From assembly GCF_902459645.1 (NCBI RefSeq), contig NZ_CABPSK010000003.1, forward strand, positions 1 to 64,000: a stretch of DNA of 64,000 bases. The letters are read 5' to 3'. Made by a program: the position numbers and the translations under genes. Positions within the stretch are counted from its first letter, which is position 1, and every line of letters begins with the position of its first letter. The stretch is from Pandoraea pneumonica. GTDB taxonomy: Bacteria; Pseudomonadota; Gammaproteobacteria; Burkholderiales; Burkholderiaceae. This document shows, piece after piece, positions 9,049-16,996 of this stretch. The notes beneath the pieces were generated by a model. That model did not search any database. It saw only the letters and a list, made by a program, of their open reading frames with translations, and was not told where the DNA came from.

Positions 9049-9870
9049 ATGCAAAACCCATCCAAACCCGCCGACTGGGTCAAACGCGCCACGCCGATCG
9101 ACGGTGTCGAGCGCATTGAGGCGTGGTTCCAAGGCAATGCCTACGCGATGCATCGCCACGACACCTACGCCATCGGCCGCACGCTCGCGGGTGTGCAAAG
9201 CTTCAATTACCGGCGCGACCGACGCGACAGTCTGCCGGGGCACACGATGGTGTTGCACCCCGACGAAGCGCACGACGGACAGGCCGGGACGGACGAAGGC
9301 TTCCGGTATCGCATGCTTTACGTGCAGCCGTCGGTCTTCCAAGAGGTGCTCGGCGGGCAAGCGCTGCCGTTTGTCGAAGGCGGCTTGTCGACCGACCCGC
9401 GTCTGGCCTCAGCGACCGAAGCGTTGCTCTTACAGGTGGGCGATACGCTGGAGCCGCTGGAGCAAAGCGACGCGCTCGCAGAACTCGCTCAGGCACTGGC
9501 CCTTGCCGCGGGCACGCCCCTCGTCGGGGGCAAGGGCGATTATTTCGCCGCCCGTCGCGCGCTCGACTATCTGCACGAAAACTGCACGCAGGCCGTCTCG
9601 CTCGAAGCGCTGGAAGCGGCGACGGGACGGGATCGCTGGAGCCTGTCGCGCGATTTCCGGCAGTTTTACGGCACTAGCCCGTACCGTTACCTGACGATGC
9701 GTCGACTCGACGTGGTGCGGCGGCTGCTGATGGCCGGACAACCGCTGGCGAACGCTGCTGCCGACGCGGGTTTCGCCGATCAAAGCCACATGTCGCGACA
9801 CTTTCTCAAGACGTTCGGCCTGACGCCGGGCCGCTGGCTCCAAGCTGCGCGCCGCAAAGCGGGTGCCTAG
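9049..9870 (+). CDS. AraC-family transcriptional regulator with cupin sensor
   Basis: A 273-residue regulator. The N-terminal cupin sensing domain includes AYAMHRHDTYAIGRTLAGVQ, and the DNA-binding double helix-turn-helix runs from ALDYLHENCTQAVSLEALEAATG to AAADAGFADQSHMSRHFLKTFGLTPGRW. It is one of the 'short His-rich cupin' AraC types often linked to exporters or metabolism of small aromatics/amino acids. The target is probably local, for example the downstream cupin gene, but no operator is evident. Confidence 0.88.
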   Translation: MQNPSKPADWVKRATPIDGVERIEAWFQGNAYAMHRHDTYAIGRTLAGVQSFNYRRDRRDSLPGHTMVLHPDEAHDGQAGTDEGFRYRMLYVQPSVFQEVLGGQALPFVEGGLSTDPRLASATEALLLQVGDTLEPLEQSDALAELAQALALAAGTPLVGGKGDYFAARRALDYLHENCTQAVSLEALEAATGRDRWSLSRDFRQFYGTSPYRYLTMRRLDVVRRLLMAGQPLANAAADAGFADQSHMSRHFLKTFGLTPGRWLQAARRKAGA

Positions 9871-10003
9871 GGCCTGTTCAGTCGCTCCCCCCGTCGCTCC
9901 ACCCGTCGCCCCACCCGCCGCCCCCAACCCCGCACAAACGTTCAATACGGTCGCCGCCCGAGCGCGTACGCTCGGCATTCCCCCCTCAAGACCGGAGACA
10001 ACG

Positions 10004-10429
10004 ATGTCCACCCCACAAGACAACACCTCGGCCGCCCCGACGCAGCGCGGACAGTCGCAGGCTATCGATCCGATAGCCAAAATCTCGCGCATCGACGGCC
10101 ATTGGCAGCCGCGTGTCGTCGCCGAGATGAACGACTATCAGTTCAAGGTCGTGAAGGTGATTGGCGACTTTGTCTGGCATGCCCATGCCGATACCGACGA
10201 AACCTTCATCGTGCTCGACGGCGAGCTGCATATCGACGTGCGCGACGCCGACGGCGAACGCACGATTGTCGTGCCTGCCGGACAGATGGTGGTGGTGCCT
10301 AAAGGGCTGGAACACAAGCCTTTCGCGCCCAGCGAGGCGAAGCTGATGCTGATCGAGCCTCGCGGCGTGGTCAATACGGGCGACGGCGATGCGGGCGATC
10401 GGACGGTGGCAAACGACCAGTGGATTTGA
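10004..10429 (+). CDS. Small cupin-domain protein
   Basis: A 141-residue single-domain cupin. Both cupin motifs are present: WHAHADTDETFIVLDGELHID (motif 1, with two His and a Glu) and PAGQMVVVPKGLEHKPFAP (motif 2, with the His). Function is open (isomerase, dioxygenase or sensor). A GGAG precedes the ATG at 10004. The 130 bp between the AraC gene and this start contain short CCCGTCGC-type repeats (about 9888-9925) that code for nothing convincing. Confidence 0.85.
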   Translation: MSTPQDNTSAAPTQRGQSQAIDPIAKISRIDGHWQPRVVAEMNDYQFKVVKVIGDFVWHAHADTDETFIVLDGELHIDVRDADGERTIVVPAGQMVVVPKGLEHKPFAPSEAKLMLIEPRGVVNTGDGDAGDRTVANDQWI

Positions 10430-10550
10430 CACCGACCTATTTTGTTCAGATTTCACAACAGATGTTTTCCAATCTGCGTATTTATCCGTCGCGCGTGGTC
10501 TCTTAAACTTGCAGTCATGTTGCGAGTCGGGAGGAGGCGCCCGGGCTTGC

Positions 10551-10595
10551 AAAAACTTCCGGCGTACTAACTAGCAGCTAGTGCGCCGGTTTTAG
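10551..10595. terminator. Bidirectional hairpin with flanking A/T runs
   Basis: A stem with CCGGCG at 10559-10564 and CGCCGG at 10584-10589, an inner CTAG/CTAG pairing, an A-run on the left and TTTTAGTT on the right. It lies 120-160 bp past the cupin stop, behind an AT-rich stretch. It probably ends the cupin transcript or an unannotated small RNA starting near 10450-10500. Confidence 0.5.
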
Positions 10596-10662
10596 TTGAA
10601 CCCCCTGCCGTCTCCATGGCGCGTGCCGCGAGTGCGGTGCGCCCGCACCACACACGACGGTC

Positions 10663-10908
10663 ATGACAAGAAAAATTGCATTAGCGGCCTTCCTTGCAAT
10701 CCCGGGATCTTTTGCGATCCTCGCGATTGCCTTGCTGCATCCCACGCTGCGGCGCGAACTCGCCCGGGCTGCCGGTCTTGAGCCCGTGTTCGCGAACCTC
10801 TCGCGTCAACTGGTGCTGTTCGCACTCGTCTGCCATTTGCACCTGCATCACCGCCAAGGCATGCGTATCTGCACGCAGGGCGCCGATTGCGACGCGTTCG
10901 CGCGCTGA
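10663..10908 (+). CDS. Hypothetical short protein with N-terminal membrane segment
   Basis: An 81-codon frame starting MTRKIALAAFLAIPGSF, a positively charged start plus a hydrophobic run like a signal anchor or signal peptide. A second hydrophobic stretch (LVLFALVCHLHLHH) is followed by a tail with two Cys. I recognise no family. The ribosome-binding site is weak. It lies between the cupin terminator and the nasS end. It could be real or chance coding in GC-rich DNA. Confidence 0.3.
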   Translation: MTRKIALAAFLAIPGSFAILAIALLHPTLRRELARAAGLEPVFANLSRQLVLFALVCHLHLHHRQGMRICTQGADCDAFAR

Positions 10909-10937
10909 TTTACGTCGCACGGATAGCGTCGCGCGGA

Positions 10938-12146
10938 TTACCTCGCCCGAATCGGAAACCCTTCCACATAGGCGCGCAAGTCACCGTCCGGCCCCCAGAC
11001 GCTTTCGTCCCATCGCCGACCATCGCATAGCACCTCCTGCACAGGTGCCGACGCGACCGGAACACCTTCGGCCTGTGCCGCTGCCTCGTAAAGTTCGGTC
11101 TGATTGACCTGCGCCGCGATCCGGGCGGCAGACGTCAGCGCGTCGTCACCCGTCATGCCCCAGCGGCGATATTGCGAGATGAACCACATCCCGTCCGACA
11201 AGCGCGGATAAGTCACCGTACCGTCATCGAAGAAGCTCACCGGCAACAGGGCATGGCGCCCCTGCAAGCGCCCAAAATCCCCAAGCAGACGCGCTGCGAT
11301 CAGGTCGCGCGGTGCACCAACCCACGCCGGTTCGGCCAGCCACCCGGCAGCTTCTTCGCGATGCCCTGGCAGATCAAGCCAGCGGCACGCACTGAGCAGC
11401 GTGCGCACCAGCGCCAGCGCCGTCTTTGGATACCGGGTCACAAAATCGCGGCGGCAAGCGAGCACCTTCTCGGGGTGATTCGGCCAGATATCGCTCGACA
11501 CCGCGACCGTCCGCCCGAGCCCACGCGCCTGCGCCACCGCGTGCCACGGTTCGCCACAGCAAAAACCGTCTAGCCCGCCCTCTTCCATCGCCGCCACCAT
11601 ATGCGCGGGCGGAATGACGATGCGCGCAATCTCCGAGAGCGGATCGATCCCCTGCGCGGCAAACCAGTAGTTGAGGAACATCGCGTGCGTGCCCGTCGGG
11701 AACGTCTGCGCGAATACCGGCGTGCGGCCCAGCGTCGCGAGCGCATCGCGCAAACTACCGGTCTGCGCCATCGCGTCGGCCAGCGACGGCGTCACCGTCA
11801 CCGCTTGCCCGTTCCGGTTGAGCACCATCAGCACGGCCATATCTTCGCGCGGCCCGCCAATGCCCAACTGCACCCCGTACACGAGGCCGTACAACGAATG
11901 CGCGGCATCGAGCTCGCCGGTGAGCAACTTGTCGCGCACGGCGGCCCACGACGACTCACGGCTCAACTCCAGCGTGAGCCCGTGCTCGTGCCCGAGTTCC
12001 AGCCGCTTGGCGACCACCAGCGGCGCAGCGTCCGAGAGCGCCACGAAGCCCACCCGCAAGTGGCGCTTTTCCGGCGCATGGCTTGATGTCCCACTCAGCG
12101 TGTCGGCGCGCCCTGCGCCGAAATCCATCCATGATGATGTCGACAT
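10938..12146 (-). CDS. nasS: NasS-like nitrate sensor (NrtA-type binding fold, cytoplasmic)
   Basis: A 402-residue protein of the NrtA/CmpA nitrate-binding family but without a signal peptide or lipobox, which separates the regulator NasS from transporter subunits. It starts into LRVGFVALSDAAPLVVAKRLELGHEHGLTLEL, and holds LNYWFAAQGIDPLSEI and GFCCGEPW, the family ligand region. Known role: nitrate-free NasS binds and silences NasT; nitrate or nitrite releases NasT to antiterminate. It sits nine bases after nasT as the last gene of the nir/nas operon, so the switch controls its own supply. Confidence 0.88.
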   Translation of the reverse strand: MSTSSWMDFGAGRADTLSGTSSHAPEKRHLRVGFVALSDAAPLVVAKRLELGHEHGLTLELSRESSWAAVRDKLLTGELDAAHSLYGLVYGVQLGIGGPREDMAVLMVLNRNGQAVTVTPSLADAMAQTGSLRDALATLGRTPVFAQTFPTGTHAMFLNYWFAAQGIDPLSEIARIVIPPAHMVAAMEEGGLDGFCCGEPWHAVAQARGLGRTVAVSSDIWPNHPEKVLACRRDFVTRYPKTALALVRTLLSACRWLDLPGHREEAAGWLAEPAWVGAPRDLIAARLLGDFGRLQGRHALLPVSFFDDGTVTYPRLSDGMWFISQYRRWGMTGDDALTSAARIAAQVNQTELYEAAAQAEGVPVASAPVQEVLCDGRRWDESVWGPDGDLRAYVEGFPIRAR

Positions 12147-12155
12147 GAGCCGTGT

Positions 12156-12731
12156 CTATCCCAGTAATTCGGCGATCGAGACGAGTTGGCGCGCCACTTC
12201 GACGAGCTTCTCGCCCTGATCCATCGCCCGTTTGCGCAGAAGGGCATACGCCTCCTGCTCGGAAATCCTGCGCCGGTCCATGAGCAAGCGCTTGGCCCGG
12301 TCAATGAGTTTGCGATCGGCCAACTCGCTCTCGGCCTTGGCCAGCCGTGCGCGCAGCTTCTCCTCGTGCGCGAAGCGCGCGAGCGCCACTTCGAGAATCG
12401 GTGCCAGCCGGTCGGCCGCCAGCCCTTCCACCGAATACGCCGTCACCCCGGCATCGACGGCAGCGCGAATCAGCGACTGATCACCGTCGGCGGAGAACAT
12501 CAGCACCGTGCGAGGCGCGGCAGCATTCATGACGGCGAGTTGTTCAAGCGTGTCACGCGACGGCGATTCGGTATCGATGATGACCACATCCGGGCGCTCG
12601 CTCTCGACCACGCGCGGCAACGCCTGCGGCTTGGCCACTTCGGCAAGCATCTCGCAGCCCAAACGCGCGAGCGCCGCGCGCAAGTCGCCAATGGGCTTGT
12701 CGGTATCGGTCACCAACAGCACGCGCAGCAT
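12156..12731 (-). CDS. nasT: NasT-like ANTAR-domain antitermination regulator
   Basis: A 191-residue response-regulator-like protein. A receiver-type domain (MLRVLLVTDTDK..., VVIIDTESPSRDTLEQL) fills residues 1-120. The C-terminal ANTAR RNA-binding domain is ADRKLIDRAKRLLMDRRR...SEQEAYALLRKRAM, the three-helix signature. Family role: when released from NasS it binds two-hairpin leader RNA and blocks a terminator. The probable target is the nirB leader at 19490-19640. I chose ATG 12731; a TTG at 12821 would extend it by 30 Pro/Asp-rich residues. Neither has a strong ribosome-binding site. Confidence 0.88.
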   Translation of the reverse strand: MLRVLLVTDTDKPIGDLRAALARLGCEMLAEVAKPQALPRVVESERPDVVIIDTESPSRDTLEQLAVMNAAAPRTVLMFSADGDQSLIRAAVDAGVTAYSVEGLAADRLAPILEVALARFAHEEKLRARLAKAESELADRKLIDRAKRLLMDRRRISEQEAYALLRKRAMDQGEKLVEVARQLVSIAELLG

Positions 12732-12931
12732 GCCGGGCGACGGGCCGGGGGCAAGTGGCGTGTCGGCCTGAGGATCGCGATCTGCGGTATCCGGTCGTTT
12801 CGGCAAGGTCGTGGGGGCCAAGGGGTTTAGGGGGAAATCAACGTATCACGCGATTGCCAGGAGATGCCGAAAGATTCGAGCCTCGCCCCTGCACCGCGTG
12901 CGATATCAGTATAGGCAGTCACTAGAACGCC

Positions 12932-13696
12932 TCAGGCCGCTCGCGCGATGACGGCATCGGTCGACGCATCGGCGTGCGGCACGGCAAGCGCCTCACCGAC
13001 TGCGCCGCCAACGAGCAAAATGGCCGGGCTGGCGAAATCGCCCGCCCTCACGTCCTGCGCCAGCCGCCCGAGCGACGTCACCAGCCGGCGCTCCTGCGCC
13101 GTGCCCGCCCACTGCACGGCCGCGGCCGGTGTCGCGGCATCGAGATGCGCGAGCAACGTCTCGCTCAGCGTTTCGACGCGATGCACGCCCATGTAAATCG
13201 CCAGCGTCGTACCCGTCGCGGCCAGCGCCGCCCAGTTCGGTGCCGTGCCGTCCTGCCGGTGCGCGGTGACGAACGTCACCCCCGCGCAATGATCGCGATG
13301 CGTGAGCGACATGCCAAGCCCGGCGGCCGCCGCGAACGCCGCCGAAACGCCGTTCACGATCTCCACCGGCACGCCGGCGAGCCGCAGCGCGCGCATCTCC
13401 TCGCCCGCACGGCCAAACATCAGCGCGTCGCCGCCTTTCACCCGCACCACATGCGCGCCGCGCCGGGCCAGTCGGCACATCAACCGCTCGATGAACGCTT
13501 GCGGCGTCGACCGGCAGCCGCCGCGCTTGCCCACGGCAATCACGCGTGCCTGCGGGGCGAGTGTGGCGATGTCCGGGTTGGCCAGATCGTCGACCAGCAG
13601 CACGTCGGCCTCGCTCAACACCCGCGCGGCGCGCAGTGTGAGCAGATCGAGTGCGCCGGGGCCCGCACTGAGCAGGGTCACTTTGCCGAGTTTCAT
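12932..13696 (-). CDS. cobA: Uroporphyrinogen-III C-methyltransferase (siroheme branch)
   Basis: A 254-residue SUMT that twice methylates uroporphyrinogen III with S-adenosylmethionine to precorrin-2, the precursor of siroheme. Motifs seen are LLSAGPGALDLLTLRAARVL (N-terminal SAM-binding loop), VVRVKGGDALMFGRAGEEM (second glycine motif) and NGVSAAFAAAAGLGMSLTHR. It lacks the CysG dehydrogenase/chelatase half, so other enzymes must finish siroheme. Its place between nasA and nasT supplies the cofactor for NirB. A strong GGAG lies eight bases before the ATG. Confidence 0.93.
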   Translation of the reverse strand: MKLGKVTLLSAGPGALDLLTLRAARVLSEADVLLVDDLANPDIATLAPQARVIAVGKRGGCRSTPQAFIERLMCRLARRGAHVVRVKGGDALMFGRAGEEMRALRLAGVPVEIVNGVSAAFAAAAGLGMSLTHRDHCAGVTFVTAHRQDGTAPNWAALAATGTTLAIYMGVHRVETLSETLLAHLDAATPAAAVQWAGTAQERRLVTSLGRLAQDVRAGDFASPAILLVGGAVGEALAVPHADASTDAVIARAA

Positions 13697-13748
13697 GATC
13701 GTTCTCCGTCAATTCTGCTAAGTCCTGTGGGTAATGCACAGCCGCCGC

Positions 13749-16526
13749 TTACATGGCGCCAGCGCTCGCCGGTTGCTCGTGTGCAAGCGGCAACGTCTTG
13801 GCGCTCACGCACATGCGCTGCAACTCCGGCACACACGATCCGCAGACCGTGCCGCAGCCGAGCGTCGTTTTAAGTTGTGTCACGTCGGCCCCGGCGGCAA
13901 TCGCTGCCGTGATGCTCGACGCCTTGATTTGTTTGCACTGACACACCGTGCGGTCGCGCGTCGCGCTCAGCGTAGCGGCACTGTCCGCCACAAAAACGGC
14001 ATGCCGCGCACGCGTCCACGGGGTGCCCTCTCGCACTCGCGCGAGCAACGAGGTCGATCCGGCGATATCCGCCTCGCTGCCTGCGACGAGCACGCCTTCG
14101 ATCACCGCGCCTTGCCACGCCACACGTTTGGTCATCGCGCGGCGCGCATCGCGGTATTCGAGCAACGCCTCGTCACGCGGCAACGCCAACGCCGTATGCA
14201 AGCGCTCGAGCCAGTCGGCGTCGGCCTGATCGTCGGCCGCCGAAACCACCACGCGGTCGTCGCCCTCCAGTCGCACTGTTGCGAAGCGCCGCTCGGCGAG
14301 CAACGGCTGCACTGCCGCGTGCAGTTGCAACGCGTCGCCGCGACAGACCGCCGATACCCGCCACGGCAGCGTTAGCGGGTCGACGCGCACCGCCGCATGC
14401 TTCAACTCCGGCTGTTTCGAATACTTGTCGACGGCCCCCGTCGTCGTGTCGTTGACGCCGCCACCGCCGAGAAACTGACCGCTCCAATGCATCGGCACAA
14501 AGACCGTGCCCGAGGCGACGTCGTCGCTCACCGCGAGCAGCAGCACGCGCTCGCCGCGACGGCTCGACAGCCGAACGAAATCCCCCGCGCGCAAACTGCG
14601 CCGCGTGGCATCGGTGGGGTGCATGGTCAGCGTCGGTTCGGGGGCATGTTCGAACAACTGCCCCACGCGCCCCGTGCGGCTCATGCCATGCCATTGATCG
14701 CGCAAGCGTCCGGTAATCAGCCGGAAGGGGTGACGGGCATTGATCGGTTCGGCCACCGGCTGGTATTCGAACGCGTGAAAGCGCGCACGGCCATCGCCTG
14801 TGGCGAACACGCCGTCTTCATAGCGGCGGGCAAGCCCGTTCGACGCCCCCACCGGATACGGCCATTGCTGCGGGCCGCGTCGTTCGAGCAGCGCGTAGTC
14901 GAGCCCACCGATATCGAGATCGCGCCCGAGGGTGAGTTGGCGGTGTTCGTTAAAGATCGCCTGCGTCGAATCGAAGACGAACGGCTCGACGGGCGCATCG
15001 AGTTGCGGCGCGAGTCGCCGTGCCACTTCGCTCGCAATCCACCAGTCGGCACGCGCCGCGCCGGGGGCATTCACAGCCGCACGCACGCGCGAAATGCGCC
15101 GCTCCGAATTGGTCACCGTACCGTCTTTCTCCCCCCAGCTTGACGCGGGCAGCAGCACGTCGGCATAAGGCACGGTGTCGGTCTGACGAAACGCCTCCTG
15201 CACCACAACGAACTCCGCAGCATTGAGGGCTTCGCGCACACGTGCGCTGTCGGGCATCGAGTGCACGGGGTTCGTGCAGGCAATCCAAATCGCTTTGATA
15301 CGGCCGTCGCGCACCGCGTCGAACATCTCGACGGCGGGCAGGCCCGGCCGGTCGGACAGCCCTGCGACGCCCCACAACTGTTCGACTTCGGCACGATGCG
15401 CCGCATTGCCAATCTCGCGATGGGCCGCGAGCATCGTCGCCAGCCCGCCCACCTCACGACCACCCATGGCGTTGGGCTGCCCGGTGAGCGAAAACGGCCC
15501 TGCCCCTGCGCGCCCGATTTGTCCGGTCGCCAGATGCAGATGAATCAACGCTAAGTTCTTCTCCGTGCCGTGACTCGACTGATTCAGCCCCATGCAATAC
15601 AGCGACAGCGCCGCCGGACTCTCGCCAAACCAGTCGGCCGCCTGACGCAACGCCGATTCCTCGATGCCGCACACATCCGCCACGAGTTGCGGCGGGTAGG
15701 CGCGCAGCACTTGCTTGAGCGCATCGAACCCTTCGGTGTGTGCGTCGATATACCGGCGGTCGATACGGCCTTCCCAAATCAGGTGATGCAGCATGCCGTG
15801 AAAGAGCGCGACATCGGTGCCGGGCACGATGGGCAGATGCAAGTCGGCCATCGCCGCCGTATCGGTGCGGCGCGGGTCTACGACGATCCAGCGAATCGAC
15901 GGATCGGCGGCGCGGGCCGCTTCCAACCGGCGGAACAGCACCGGATGCGCATAGGCCATGTTGCTGCCCGCGAAGATCACCGTCTTCGCCGCTTCCAAAT
16001 CGTCATAGCACGTGGGCGGGCCATCGGCGCCGAGCGCCATCTTGTATGCGCTCACTGCGCTCGACATGCACAGGCGCGAGTTTGTATCGATGTTGTTGGT
16101 GCGCACCAGCCCTTTGGCGAGCTTGTTGAAGACGTAGTAATCCTCGGTGAGCAGTTGCCCCGATACGTAGAACGCGACGGCGTCTGGCCCGTGCTGCCGG
16201 ATGATGTCGGCAAAGCGTGTCGCGACCGTCGTGAGGGCATCGTCCCAGGTGGCGGGGATGCGATCGGCCTCGCGCGACGTGCGCATCTCGGGCATCAGCA
16301 CGCGCCCGGCGAGCGATTGGGCGGTGAGCGGCAACGTCATGCCTTTGCTGCACAAGCGCCCGTAATTCGCCGGATGCGCCGGATCGCCCTGCACGCCGAC
16401 AATGCGCTCGCCATCGCTCTCGACCAGCACGCCGCAGCCCACGCCGCAATAGCAGCAGGTCGTCTTCGTCACGGTCGTCGCAGCAGGCGCTGTGATCGAC
16501 GGGGAAGCAGGGGTCAGAAGGTTCAT
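13749..16526 (-). CDS. nasA: Assimilatory nitrate reductase catalytic subunit
   Basis: A ~925-residue molybdopterin enzyme that reduces nitrate to nitrite in the cytoplasm. The N-terminal 4Fe-4S site reads TTCCYCGVGCGVLVES with the later C of LCSKG; MGD-binding blocks include YVSGQLLTEDYYVFNKLAKG and FAGSNMAYAHPV. The C-terminus carries a BFD-like 2Fe-2S domain, VCQCKQIKASSI...LGCGTVCGSCVPEL, typical of the NasA/NarB class that takes electrons from NAD(P)H partner or ferredoxin. Start at ATG 16526 has GGAG six bases upstream; frames further upstream are unlikely. It follows nirD in the operon. Confidence 0.94.
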   Translation of the reverse strand: MNLLTPASPSITAPAATTVTKTTCCYCGVGCGVLVESDGERIVGVQGDPAHPANYGRLCSKGMTLPLTAQSLAGRVLMPEMRTSREADRIPATWDDALTTVATRFADIIRQHGPDAVAFYVSGQLLTEDYYVFNKLAKGLVRTNNIDTNSRLCMSSAVSAYKMALGADGPPTCYDDLEAAKTVIFAGSNMAYAHPVLFRRLEAARAADPSIRWIVVDPRRTDTAAMADLHLPIVPGTDVALFHGMLHHLIWEGRIDRRYIDAHTEGFDALKQVLRAYPPQLVADVCGIEESALRQAADWFGESPAALSLYCMGLNQSSHGTEKNLALIHLHLATGQIGRAGAGPFSLTGQPNAMGGREVGGLATMLAAHREIGNAAHRAEVEQLWGVAGLSDRPGLPAVEMFDAVRDGRIKAIWIACTNPVHSMPDSARVREALNAAEFVVVQEAFRQTDTVPYADVLLPASSWGEKDGTVTNSERRISRVRAAVNAPGAARADWWIASEVARRLAPQLDAPVEPFVFDSTQAIFNEHRQLTLGRDLDIGGLDYALLERRGPQQWPYPVGASNGLARRYEDGVFATGDGRARFHAFEYQPVAEPINARHPFRLITGRLRDQWHGMSRTGRVGQLFEHAPEPTLTMHPTDATRRSLRAGDFVRLSSRRGERVLLLAVSDDVASGTVFVPMHWSGQFLGGGGVNDTTTGAVDKYSKQPELKHAAVRVDPLTLPWRVSAVCRGDALQLHAAVQPLLAERRFATVRLEGDDRVVVSAADDQADADWLERLHTALALPRDEALLEYRDARRAMTKRVAWQGAVIEGVLVAGSEADIAGSTSLLARVREGTPWTRARHAVFVADSAATLSATRDRTVCQCKQIKASSITAAIAAGADVTQLKTTLGCGTVCGSCVPELQRMCVSAKTLPLAHEQPASAGAM

Positions 16527-16587
16527 GACGGACTCCGGCGCGGACATGGTTCGAAAGGCTCGAAAGGCTCGATAGGACGCGTGGCGT

Positions 16588-16986
16588 TCAAACGGTGGCC
16601 GGTGCTTCTGCATTCGCTGGCTCGCCGACCTTCGTCGCGCCGTCAGCCGATGCATCGGCCGGGGCTTCGAACGACAGCAACACATCGCTGCCGTCGAGCC
16701 GCACGGCAAATCGTTGTGCGCAGCCCACGTCAGGCGCGCATGCCTGCCCGGTCGCCAAATCGATGTTCCAAGCGTGCAGCGGACACGTCACCCGCTCGCC
16801 GTGCACGATGCCCTGCGAGAGCGCGCCGCCCTTGTGCGGGCATTGATCGCGCAGCGCAAAGACCTTGTCGCTCTCGGTACGAAAGAGCGCGATGTTGCCG
16901 TCCGGATGCGGCAACACACGCGTCCCCAGACGCGGAATCGCGTCGATGTCGCACACGTGCAGCCAGATGGGTTGAGACATTTCCAT
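16588..16986 (-). CDS. nirD: Nitrite reductase small subunit (Rieske type)
   Basis: A 132-residue partner of NirB. It holds an intact Rieske motif (QCPHKGGALSQG and TCPLHAWNIDL; C-x-H and C-x-x-H), suggesting a 2Fe-2S centre in electron transfer to siroheme. The terminal 25 residues are an Ala/Asp-rich tail. I start at ATG 16986 with GAGGA seven bases upstream; a second ATG two codons on is possible. The gap to nirB is 10 bp. Its end and that of nirB share the same 14-base segment before the stop. Confidence 0.92.
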   Translation of the reverse strand: MEMSQPIWLHVCDIDAIPRLGTRVLPHPDGNIALFRTESDKVFALRDQCPHKGGALSQGIVHGERVTCPLHAWNIDLATGQACAPDVGCAQRFAVRLDGSDVLLSFEAPADASADGATKVGEPANAEAPATV

Positions 16987-16996
16987 AGCGTTGTCC

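Noticed and set aside
9863-10003. N-terminal extension of the cupin protein (Ala-Pro repeats)
   Set aside because: The GTG has no ribosome-binding site, it overlaps the AraC end, and the ATG at 10004 has a GGAG and begins the normal cupin length.
12974-13873. Open frame antisense to cobA
   Set aside because: Arg/His/Ala-rich shadow; cobA has clear SAM-binding motifs.
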